The position numbers and the translations under genes were made by a program. DNA of 8,438 bases from Pseudomonadota bacterium (GTDB taxonomy: Bacteria; Pseudomonadota; Gammaproteobacteria; Steroidobacterales; Steroidobacteraceae): contig QGUO01000136.1 of assembly GCA_003242495.1 (NCBI GenBank), positions 1 through 8,438 of the forward strand, read 5' to 3'. The notes under the pieces are model-generated. The model ran no database searches and was not told the DNA's origin. It saw nothing but the letters and a program-made list of their open reading frames with translations. Within the stretch, counting starts at the first letter, position 1; every line of letters begins with the position of its first letter. Below are positions 1 to 5,669 of this stretch, piece by piece.

Positions 1-692
1 ATGCCACCCACCAGGACCAGGAACCAGCCGCGATGCCGCGTGGGCATGATTTCCGCGAGCAGCGCGTAGGCCACCGGCAACATCCCGCCGGCGGCCAGCC
101 CCATCATCAGGCACATGATCACGTTCCACCAGAAGTCCGGCATGGCGCCGCAGATGGAGGTGCCGATGAACATCACGGAGGACAGCAGGATCGAGGCGCG
201 GCGACCATAAAGATCCGCGAGGGCGCCCCAGACGAACGAGCCGATCACGGTCCCGGCGAGCGCCGCGAGCGGCAGCCACGCCACGCGCTGCGCATCGACG
301 CCGTATTCCTCGCGCATGCCCGGCGTGACGAATCCCAGGCTCGCCGGCTTCATGATGTCGATGATGAGCGCCAAGCCGAGCAGCGCCGCGATGCCCCAAT
401 GCGCCCGGGTGAGCGGCGCATCCTCGGGCGGCGCGATGGGCTCCACGACGCGGGTCGTGGCGGCCGGCGCCTTCGGCAGCAAGCCGTAGCCGGTCAGGAC
501 GATGCCCACGACGATCAGCGCCATGCCCCAAAGCATGCCGGCATCCATGGGCATGCCCGCGAGCACGTAATTGGTATGCCGCCCCATCAGGAACATGGGC
601 AGGTGCAGCACGACCCCGAGCGTGACCACGGCGCAGCCGAGCCAGAAAACCAGCGCCCGGCGCAGGTCGGCGAAATGAATGACTGGCGTCAT
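1..692 (-). CDS. MFS transporter, sugar/aromatic-acid porter-like, 3' end outside window
   Basis: The frame is open from an ATG at 692 to the left edge, giving 230 residues without a stop. It is rich in hydrophobic segments: about 13-31, 53-72, 98-122, 138-160, 166-184 and 188-212. The major-facilitator motif A is visible at about 156-166 (GALADLYGRRA), between the segments at 138-160 and 166-184. A second family signature, AEIMPTRHRG, lies at about 213-222 after the next helix, as in sugar porters and aromatic acid:H+ symporters. The protein should be a proton-coupled inner-membrane transporter; the substrate cannot be inferred. Motif A normally lies near residue 60-80, so about 90 residues with two hydrophobic segments precede the standard fold. 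No in-frame start exists upstream before a TAA near 766. GGAG lies only 2 nt before the ATG, which is a short spacing. It is separated from ychF by about 450 bp and is probably an independent unit. Confidence 0.85.
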   Translation of the reverse strand, partial: MTPVIHFADLRRALVFWLGCAVVTLGVVLHLPMFLMGRHTNYVLAGMPMDAGMLWGMALIVVGIVLTGYGLLPKAPAATTRVVEPIAPPEDAPLTRAHWGIAALLGLALIIDIMKPASLGFVTPGMREEYGVDAQRVAWLPLAALAGTVIGSFVWGALADLYGRRASILLSSVMFIGTSICGAMPDFWWNVIMCLMMGLAAGGMLPVAYALLAEIMPTRHRGWFLVLVGG

Positions 693-1142
693 GACTCCGG
701 GATCGCTCGCACCGTCCCCATCCGCCGCAGATCGGCGCCTGGTGTTGGAAGATCGTGTCCGGTTTTATTCGTTCTGGACGCCAGGACATCGTCGCAGAAA
801 GCCGCGGGGCGCACCAGCCTCTTGCGGGGGCCAGGTCACGTCATCGCTGCCGGACGGTTGGATGCGACCGCTGCAAACGTTTCCCCCTGGTCCCGGACCG
901 GGAGTCGGACCTTGCATGAAGCATCGGGTTGCAGGCGCCTCACCTCGCGCTCGTCGAGAGAGCGCCAGACCACGCTCACATGCGCAGTCGCTGCCTCGCT
1001 GGGCTTGGCTTGCGGCCAGAAGTGCGGAGCATCGCATCGATGTCGCCCCACTCACTGTCGGAGCGTGAGGCAGAGGCTCGGATGATGCCATTCGACGCGC
1101 CAACGAACGCCGCCGGGCCGCGCCGAACACTTCAGCGTACGC
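693..1142. other. Intergenic stretch with no supported gene
   Basis: About 450 bp lie between the MFS start and the ychF stop. Several frames are open here on both strands, but their translations are rich in Arg, Ala, Pro, Ser and Cys, show no motif I recognise and lack good ribosome-binding sites. I treat them as chance open frames in G+C-rich DNA. No hairpin followed by a T-run is evident that would end the ychF transcript. Small inverted repeats are present: AGCGTACGCT at 1134-1143, overlapping the last base of the ychF stop codon, and TCCCG-GAC-CGGGA at 891-903. The promoter of the MFS gene may lie here, but no clear -35/-10 pair is seen. Confidence 0.6.
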
Positions 1143-2234
1143 TCACACGTTGAACCGGAAGTGCATCACGTCGCCCTCCTGGACGACATATTCCTTGCCT
1201 TCCAGGCGCAGCTTGCCGGCTTCCTTCGCACCCTGCTCGCCCTTACAGGCGATGAAGTCCTCATAGCTGATGACTTCGGCGCGAATGAACCCCTTCTCGA
1301 AATCGCTGTGGATCACGCCGGCTGCCTGGGGCGCGGTGGCGCCGATGCGCACCGTCCAGGCGCGCACCTCCTTTTCGCCCACCGTGAAATAGGTTTGCAG
1401 GCCGAGCAGCGCATAGGCCGCGCGGATGACGCGGTTCAGGCCCGGCTCCTCCAGCCCCAGGTCCTTCAGGAACTCGGCGCGGTCACTCTCCTCGAGCTGG
1501 GCGATCTCCGCCTCGATGGCCGCGCAAACCGGCACCACCTGGGCATCCTCGGTCGCGGCGAGCTGCCGCACGGCGTCGAGGTGTGGATTGTCCGTAAAGC
1601 CGTTCTCGGCGACGTTCGCGACGTACATGAGCGGCTTGAGCGTGATCAGGTGCAGCTCGTGCAGCGCGCGCTTCTCTTCCGGATCACGGATCAACGAGCG
1701 CGCGGGCTGGCCGCTGTCGAGGTGGTCGCGCAGGCGCTTGAGCAGGTCCCGCTGGCGAATCGCATCCTTGTCGCCCGCCTTGGCGGCCTTCTCGGCACGC
1801 TGCAGACCGCGTTCCACGGTATCGAGATCGGCGAGCGCCAGCTCGGTATTGATGATCTCGATGTCCTCCAGTGGACGGATGCGCCCGGCCACGTGCACCA
1901 CGTCATCGTCCTCGAAGCAGCGCACCACGTGGGCGATGGCGTCCGTCTCGCGGATGTGCGCCAGGAACTGGTTGCCCAGGCCCTCGCCCTTGGAGGCGCC
2001 GGCCACCAGGCCGGCGATGTCGACGAACTCGACGGTCGCCGGCAGCACGCGCTGCGGCTTGGCGATGGCGGCGAGCGCCTCGAGCCGCGGATCCGGCACC
2101 GGCACGACCCCGACGTTCGGATCGATGGTGCAGAACGGATAGTTCTCCGCCGCGATCTGCGCGCGCGTGAGCGCATTGAAGAGCGTCGACTTGCCGACGT
2201 TCGGCAGGCCGACGATACCGCATTTGATGCCCAT
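1143..2234 (-). CDS. ychF: YchF/Ola1-family redox-regulated ATPase
   Basis: A 363-residue protein, the same length as E. coli YchF. The P-loop GLPNVGKS is at 9-16, the DIAG (G3) motif at 72-75, and the YchF-specific NVAE replaces the GTPase NKxD at 207-210, which is why this family prefers ATP over GTP. A coiled-coil-like helical insert spans about 135-190 and the TGS domain about 278-361, ending in the family-typical VMHFRFNV. Cys35, in the PFCT segment, matches the redox-sensitive cysteine described in E. coli YchF. Known roles are ribosome-associated: it binds ribosomes and modulates oxidative-stress responses and leaderless mRNA translation; the precise function remains unsettled. The start codon overlaps the pth stop as TAATG, so the two genes are probably translationally coupled, with GGGAAGAGG just upstream inside pth serving as the likely Shine-Dalgarno. 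It is the last gene of the block. Confidence 0.98.
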   Translation of the reverse strand: MGIKCGIVGLPNVGKSTLFNALTRAQIAAENYPFCTIDPNVGVVPVPDPRLEALAAIAKPQRVLPATVEFVDIAGLVAGASKGEGLGNQFLAHIRETDAIAHVVRCFEDDDVVHVAGRIRPLEDIEIINTELALADLDTVERGLQRAEKAAKAGDKDAIRQRDLLKRLRDHLDSGQPARSLIRDPEEKRALHELHLITLKPLMYVANVAENGFTDNPHLDAVRQLAATEDAQVVPVCAAIEAEIAQLEESDRAEFLKDLGLEEPGLNRVIRAAYALLGLQTYFTVGEKEVRAWTVRIGATAPQAAGVIHSDFEKGFIRAEVISYEDFIACKGEQGAKEAGKLRLEGKEYVVQEGDVMHFRFNV

Positions 2235-2815
2235 TACCTCTTCCCGTGCAGGCCGTTCATCGCCTTCTCGGCGCCCTGGGTGAGAAACACCTCGAGGGCA
2301 TCGAGCGAGCGGGCGACGGCCTCAAGAATCTCGTTCTGTTCGGCTTCGGGTGCGCGGCGCAGGACGTAATCCAGCACCTGCGACTTGTCGCCGGGATGGC
2401 CGATGCCCAGCCGCAGGCGCCAGAAATCCGGACCGATGTGCGTGATCGTGTCGCGCAGGCCGTTGTGGCCGCCGGCACCGCCGCCGAACTTGAGGCGCGC
2501 CTCCCCGACCGGCAAGTCGAGCTCGTCGTGCACGACCATCACCTGCGCGGTCTCAACCTTCAGATAATCGGTGAGCGCGCGAATCGCCAGCCCGCTGCGA
2601 TTCATGTAGGTCATCGGCTTGAGGAGCGTGAGGTCCTCGCCGGCAAAGGTCACCCGGCTGATCTCGCCATGGAAGTGCGTATGGCTGCGATAGCGCGCGC
2701 CGAGGCGTGCAGCGAGCGCATCGACGAACCAGAACCCCGCGTTGTGGCGCGTGAGGCGATGTTCGGGCCCCGGGTTACCGAGGCCAACGATGATCCTGAG
2801 CGGCGTACCGGGCAT
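2234..2815 (-). CDS. pth: Peptidyl-tRNA hydrolase
   Basis: A 193-residue cytoplasmic enzyme that cleaves the ester bond of peptidyl-tRNAs dropped from ribosomes, recycling tRNA. Bacterial Pth signatures are complete: VGLGNPG at 10-16, TRHNAGF at 22-28 with the catalytic His24, MTYMNRSG at 68-75 with Asn72, HDELD at 96-100 with Asp97, and GGGAGGHNGLRD at 111-122 with Asn118. These correspond to E. coli His20, Asn68, Asp93 and Asn114 with a constant offset of four. Length matches the family (about 190-200). It follows rplY after 68 bp and overlaps ychF by one base. No good Shine-Dalgarno sits ahead of the ATG; the preceding bases are TTGATCTGCC. An 11-bp stem-loop lies immediately upstream, so translation may depend on RNA structure or on ribosomes arriving from rplY. 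The start is supported by the usual short N-terminus before LRIIVGLGNPG. Confidence 0.97.
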   Translation of the reverse strand: MPGTPLRIIVGLGNPGPEHRLTRHNAGFWFVDALAARLGARYRSHTHFHGEISRVTFAGEDLTLLKPMTYMNRSGLAIRALTDYLKVETAQVMVVHDELDLPVGEARLKFGGGAGGHNGLRDTITHIGPDFWRLRLGIGHPGDKSQVLDYVLRRAPEAEQNEILEAVARSLDALEVFLTQGAEKAMNGLHGKR

Positions 2816-2830
2816 GGCAGATCAATAGCG

Positions 2831-2873
2831 AGGGCCGCTCACGGACGTCCCACGGACACCCATGAGCGGCCCT
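2831..2873 (-). promoter_or_regulatory. Perfect 11-bp stem-loop between rplY and pth
   Basis: The arms AGGGCCGCTCA and TGAGCGGCCCT (2831-2841 and 2863-2873) are exactly complementary around a 21-nt loop. The loop, read on the minus strand, contains GTCCGTG twice (the second copy runs into the stem) and the palindrome GGACGTCC at 2843-2850. The stem begins 10 nt after the rplY stop and ends 15 nt before the pth ATG. It is followed by CGCTATTGATC rather than a U-run, so a full intrinsic terminator is unlikely. It could be an attenuator, an RNA-stability or processing element, or a modulator of pth translation. The structure is read directly from the sequence; the role is inference. Confidence 0.6.
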
Positions 2874-2883
2874 TGGTGGCCGA

Positions 2884-3543
2884 TTACTTCTTGGCAGCGG
2901 CGTCGCCGGCAGGCGCAGCGGCTGCCGCCTCGGCGGACGCCTCGGTCTCCTCGGCGGCGGCGGCGGCGCGCGGATGGTGGATGGACACCACCGCCTCGTC
3001 GTGCCCGTGCACGAGGTCGACCAGTTCCACACCCTCGGGCAGCGGAATGTCGGAGAGGCGCTTCATCTGGTTGATCTCCATCTCCGACAGATCGACCACC
3101 AGGTGTTCCGGCAGATCCTTCGGCAGACAGGACACCTCGACCTCGCTCAACATGCGCGACACCACGCCGGCCTGGGCCTTCACACCCGGAGCGACGTTCT
3201 CGCCGACGAAATGCAGCGGGACCCGCATGCGGATCTTCTGGTCCTCCAGCACGCGCTGCAGGTCGATGTGCAGGATCTGGTTCCTGGCGGGATGACGCTG
3301 CACGTCCTTGAGAATGGCGCGCTGGGTCTCGCCGTTCACCTTCAGCGAAATGATGGTCGTATAGAAGCGCTCATCTACCAGCAGCGTCAGCAGGTTCTGC
3401 TGATCGAGGATGAGCATGCGCGGGGGCTCGTTCCCGCCATAGAGGATCGCCGGCACCTTGCCGGCACGGCGCAGGCGGCGGCTCGCACCCTTCCCCTGCA
3501 CGCCGTCCCGCGGGTCGGCGACGAGTTCGAACGAGGTTTTCAT
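2884..3543 (-). CDS. rplY: 50S ribosomal protein L25, long Ctc/TL5 form
   Basis: A 219-residue 5S rRNA-binding ribosomal protein. The N-terminal L25 domain (about 4-93) carries the typical GKGASRRLRR at 17-26 and PAILYGG at 31-37. A second beta-rich Ctc/TL5 C-terminal domain spans about 100-188. E. coli L25 has only the first domain (94 residues), so this is the long version found in many other bacteria. The last 28 residues or so (192-219) are an Ala/Glu-rich low-complexity tail ending in KK, probably disordered. The ATG at 3543 is preceded by GGAG with a 7-nt spacer, a good Shine-Dalgarno that fixes the start. It lies between prs and pth, 108 bp downstream of prs. The gap holds two predicted stem-loops that could adjust ribosomal-protein output relative to prs. 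Confidence 0.97.
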   Translation of the reverse strand: MKTSFELVADPRDGVQGKGASRRLRRAGKVPAILYGGNEPPRMLILDQQNLLTLLVDERFYTTIISLKVNGETQRAILKDVQRHPARNQILHIDLQRVLEDQKIRMRVPLHFVGENVAPGVKAQAGVVSRMLSEVEVSCLPKDLPEHLVVDLSEMEINQMKRLSDIPLPEGVELVDLVHGHDEAVVSIHHPRAAAAAEETEASAEAAAAAPAGDAAAKK

Positions 3544-3571
3544 CGATAGGCTCCGATTACGTCAAACATCC

Positions 3572-3606
3572 GGGGCCGATCGCTCGCGACCAAGCGCACC
3601 GGCCCC
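3572..3606 (-). promoter_or_regulatory. Nested stem-loop in the rplY leader
   Basis: GGGGCCG (3572-3578) pairs perfectly with CGGCCCC (3600-3606). Inside, CGCT (3581-3584) pairs with AGCG (3593-3596) around an 8-nt loop, giving a two-tier hairpin. On the minus strand it ends about 17 nt before the GGAG Shine-Dalgarno of rplY. There is no U-tract. A leader structure affecting rplY expression or mRNA processing is possible; this is inference from base pairing alone. Confidence 0.45.
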
Positions 3607-3614
3607 ACCCGAAC

Positions 3615-3634
3615 GAACCGCGCCTGCGCGGCTC
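3615..3634 (-). promoter_or_regulatory. Stem-loop downstream of prs
   Basis: On the minus strand GAGCCGCG pairs with CGCGGTTC (8 bp including one G-U) around the loop CAGG. It starts 17 nt after the prs stop codon. The bases that follow are GTTCGGG, not a U-run, so if it terminates prs transcription it does so weakly. It may protect the prs 3' end or attenuate entry into rplY. Confidence 0.45.
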
Positions 3635-3651
3635 GCCTCAATTCCGATGAA

Positions 3652-4605
3652 TCAATCTATGTAGAGCGAGCTCACGCTCTCCTCGTCCCGGATCCGGCGC
3701 ATGGTCTCGGCCAGCAGGCCGGCAACCGAGAGCTGGCGAATCTTCGGGCTGTTGCGCGCCGCCTCGCGCAGCGGAATCGTGTCGGTCACCACCAGCTCGT
3801 CCAGTTCCGAGTTGTGGATGCGGTCGAGCGCCGGGCCGGACAGTACGGCGTGCGTGATGTACGCCAGCACGCGCTTGGCGCCGGCTTGCTTGAGCGCCGC
3901 GGCGGCATGACACAGGGTACCGGCCGTATCGACCAAGTCGTCGACCAGCACGCAGGTCTTGCCGGCGACCTCGCCGATGATGTTCATCACCTCGGACTCG
4001 TTGGCGCGCTGACGGCGTTTGTCGATGATGGCGAGCTCGGCGTCGTCGAGCCGCCGGGCGAGCGCGCGCGCACGCACCACGCCACCGACGTCCGGAGACA
4101 CGATGATCAGGTTTTCGTATTTCTGTCGCCAGACGTCGCCGAGCAGCACCGGCGAGGCGTACACGTTGTCCACCGGGATGTCGAAGAAGCCCTGGATCTG
4201 GTCGGCGTGCAGATCCACCGTCAGGAGCCGGTCGACCCCGGCGCTCGCGATCATGTTGGCCACCAGCTTGGCGGTGATGGGCACCCGCGAGCCGCGCTGG
4301 CGGCGGTCCTGACGCGCATACCCGAAGTACGGCACGACGGCGGTGATCCGCTCGGCGGAGGAGCGCCGGAACGCATCGACCATCACCAGCAGCTCCATGA
4401 GGGTCTCGTTGGTCGGCGGGCAGGTCGGCTGCACGATGAAAACATCGCGCCCGCGTACGTTCTCGAGCAGTTCGACGGTCACTTCGCCGTCGGCGAAGCG
4501 CCCGACCGTGGCCCGCCCGAGCGGCACCATCAGGTGTCGGGCGATGTCATTGGCAAGCTGCGGGTTGGCGTTCCCCGCGAACACTGCCATCGTCGAACGA
4601 TCCAT
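3652..4605 (-). CDS. prs: Ribose-phosphate pyrophosphokinase (PRPP synthetase)
   Basis: A 317-residue class I PRPP synthetase (E. coli: 315), which makes PRPP from ribose 5-phosphate and ATP for purine, pyrimidine, His, Trp and NAD synthesis. Signatures in order: RFADGE at 36-41; QPTCPPTNETLMELL at 59-73; PYFGYARQDRR at 92-102 (ATP site); DLHADQIQGFFD at 131-142 with the Mg-ligand His133; SPDVGG at 170-175; the catalytic flexible-loop pair Lys196/Arg198 in DKRRQR; and the PRPP-binding loop VDDLVDTAGT at 221-230. All key residues are present, so the enzyme should be active and allosterically controlled as in the family. The ATG at 4605 has GGAG 6 nt upstream. A second in-frame ATG five codons later has no Shine-Dalgarno, so the first is preferred. 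The gene follows the tRNA-Gln gene by 45 bp. Confidence 0.98.
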   Translation of the reverse strand: MDRSTMAVFAGNANPQLANDIARHLMVPLGRATVGRFADGEVTVELLENVRGRDVFIVQPTCPPTNETLMELLVMVDAFRRSSAERITAVVPYFGYARQDRRQRGSRVPITAKLVANMIASAGVDRLLTVDLHADQIQGFFDIPVDNVYASPVLLGDVWRQKYENLIIVSPDVGGVVRARALARRLDDAELAIIDKRRQRANESEVMNIIGEVAGKTCVLVDDLVDTAGTLCHAAAALKQAGAKRVLAYITHAVLSGPALDRIHNSELDELVVTDTIPLREAARNSPKIRQLSVAGLLAETMRRIRDEESVSSLYID

Positions 4606-4617
4606 CTGGAGCTCCAG
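4606..4617 (-). promoter_or_regulatory. Palindromic Shine-Dalgarno region of prs
   Basis: CTGGAGCTCCAG is a perfect 12-base palindrome directly abutting the prs ATG, and its left half supplies the GGAG ribosome-binding site with a 6-nt spacer. As RNA it cannot close a hairpin on itself without a loop, but its CTCC half is complementary to GGAG sites. It decides the prs start codon; any regulatory role is speculative. Confidence 0.6.
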
Positions 4618-4620
4618 TGC

Positions 4621-4642
4621 TGAGGCCCTGCTATCAGGCTCA
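4621..4642 (-). promoter_or_regulatory. Imperfect stem-loop between tRNA-Gln and prs
   Basis: On the minus strand TGAGCCTG and CAGGGCCTCA pair with a two-base bulge around the loop ATAG. It lies 8 nt after the CCA end of the tRNA and 15 nt before the prs ATG. It may separate tRNA 3'-end processing from the prs message. No U-run follows. Confidence 0.35.
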
Positions 4643-4650
4643 ATAGAAGT

Positions 4651-4725
4651 TGGCTGGGGCGGAAGGATTCGAACCTCCGAATGGCGGGATCAAAACCCGC
4701 TGCCTTACCACTTGGCTACGCCCCA
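4651..4725 (-). tRNA. tRNA-Gln (anticodon UUG)
   Basis: A 75-nt cloverleaf read on the minus strand, the same length as E. coli tRNA-Gln. The acceptor stem TGGGGCG pairs with CGCCCCA, with the weak U1-A72 pair typical of glutamine tRNA. The D-arm GCC/GGC encloses AAGTGGTAA. The anticodon stem GCGGG/CCCGC encloses the loop TTTTGAT, giving anticodon TTG, which reads CAA and by wobble CAG. The T-arm GGAGG/CCTTC has one G-U pair and encloses TTCGAAT. The discriminator is G73 and the CCA end is encoded. The gene lies between ispE and prs, its conserved position in many gamma- and betaproteobacteria. No convincing promoter is visible just upstream, so it is probably cut from a transcript shared with ispE and/or prs. 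Confidence 0.97.
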
Positions 4726-4740
4726 ATATCGAATGTGACC

Positions 4741-4772
4741 GGGCCGCCTCGAGCATCCGAGACGAGGCGCCC
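4741..4772 (-). promoter_or_regulatory. Stem-loop between ispE and tRNA-Gln
   Basis: On the minus strand GGGCGCCTCG (4772-4763) pairs with CGAGGCGGCCC (4751-4741), ten pairs with one bulged G and an 11-nt loop. It begins at the first base after the ispE stop and ends 15 nt before the tRNA 5' end. No T-run follows (next bases GGTCACATTCG). It could be a weak terminator or a structured spacer used in RNase processing of the tRNA precursor. Confidence 0.5.
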
Positions 4773-5669
4773 TCATGGCTCCGCGGCGAGCCGCTCCATG
4801 AGCGGCGAGCCGTTGCGCCCCCGCGCCGCGAACCCGCGCCAGGGCCAGGGCACCTGTCCGACCACCGCCTCGGCCGCGGGCCGATCCGGCACGGCGACGA
4901 ATACGCAGGCACCGGTGCCAGTCAGCTTCGCCTCACCGAATTTCCCAAGCCAATCAAGGGCTTCAGCGATCTCTGGATAGCGCCCGCAGACGGTGCGGAC
5001 GCAATCGTTTCGGCCGCCCGCCGCGAGAAAGTCGCGTATTGTCGTGACGGGGGAATTGCGTGTCAATTCAGGCGCCTGAAAGATCTCAGCCGTGCTCACC
5101 GCGGCCACGGGCTTGACCACGACGTACCAGGGCTCGGGAAAGTTGCATGGTGTCAGGATCTCCCCCACGCCTTCGGCCCAGGCGGCGCGCCCGCGCACGA
5201 ACAGCGGGACGTCCGCCCCGAGCTTCAGCCCGAGCGCGGCCAGCGCCTCGACATCGAGCCCTGCGTCCCACAGGCGGTTCAGGGCCACCAGCACGGTCGC
5301 CGCGTCGGAGCTCCCCCCGCCGAGCCCTGCCTGCAGGGGAATGCGCTTGGTCGTGCGGATCGCCACCCCCGGAAGCTCACCTCGCGTCGCGCGCACCTGC
5401 GCGGCAAGCAGCCGTGCCGCCCGGATGGTCAGATCCGCCTCCGCCGCGACGTGCTCGGGCCCACCGAGCCGCTCGATGACGCCCGCGGGCCGCTGGAAGA
5501 ATGCCAGCTCGTCGGCCAGGTCGATGAACTGCATGGCGGTCTGCAGCAGGTGATACCCGTCTGCACGGCGGCCGACGATGTGCAGGCACAAATTCAGCTT
5601 GGCCGGGGCCGGCCAGGGCGCGGGCGTGCCGAGCGGCTCGCCCGGCGCGTCGTTCGACACGGCGGTCAT
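4773..5669 (-). CDS. ispE: 4-diphosphocytidyl-2-C-methyl-D-erythritol kinase
   Basis: A GHMP-family kinase that phosphorylates CDP-methylerythritol at the 2-hydroxyl, in the MEP route to isopentenyl diphosphate. With the ATG at 5669 it has 298 residues. PAKLNLCLHIVGRRADGYH at 22-40 holds Lys24, matching the E. coli substrate-site Lys10. The ATP-binding glycine loop PLQAGLGGGSSDAA is at 111-124. Catalytic Asp153 lies in GADVP at 151-155, and the third GHMP motif GTGACVF is at 251-257. I chose ATG 5669 because it overlaps the lolB stop as ATGA, a usual coupling junction. A TTG five codons upstream (5684) is also in frame and cannot be strictly excluded, but lies further inside lolB and would still leave an unusually long N-terminus. 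No strong Shine-Dalgarno is visible, consistent with translational coupling. Confidence 0.97.
   Translation of the reverse strand: MTAVSNDAPGEPLGTPAPWPAPAKLNLCLHIVGRRADGYHLLQTAMQFIDLADELAFFQRPAGVIERLGGPEHVAAEADLTIRAARLLAAQVRATRGELPGVAIRTTKRIPLQAGLGGGSSDAATVLVALNRLWDAGLDVEALAALGLKLGADVPLFVRGRAAWAEGVGEILTPCNFPEPWYVVVKPVAAVSTAEIFQAPELTRNSPVTTIRDFLAAGGRNDCVRTVCGRYPEIAEALDWLGKFGEAKLTGTGACVFVAVPDRPAAEAVVGQVPWPWRGFAARGRNGSPLMERLAAEP

Noticed and set aside
33..1085. Long plus-strand open frame of 350 codons across the MFS gene and the intergenic gap
   Set aside because: Its translation is rich in Arg, His, Gly and Gln with no motif, and the first two thirds are antisense to an MFS frame that shows motif A and membrane segments. 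It is a G+C-driven shadow.
765..1130. Minus-strand open frame of 121 codons in the gap after ychF
   Set aside because: Low-quality translation rich in Arg, Pro, Gly and Ser, no ribosome-binding site and no recognised motif; competing frames on the other strand are equally open.
1161..2369. Plus-strand open frame of 402 codons opposite ychF
   Set aside because: It is antisense to a complete YchF with P-loop and TGS domain, and its composition is typical of reverse-strand shadows in G+C-rich genes.
2831..2873. Classical intrinsic terminator after rplY
   Set aside because: The stem is excellent but no run of T follows it on the minus strand, so I annotated it only as a stem-loop.
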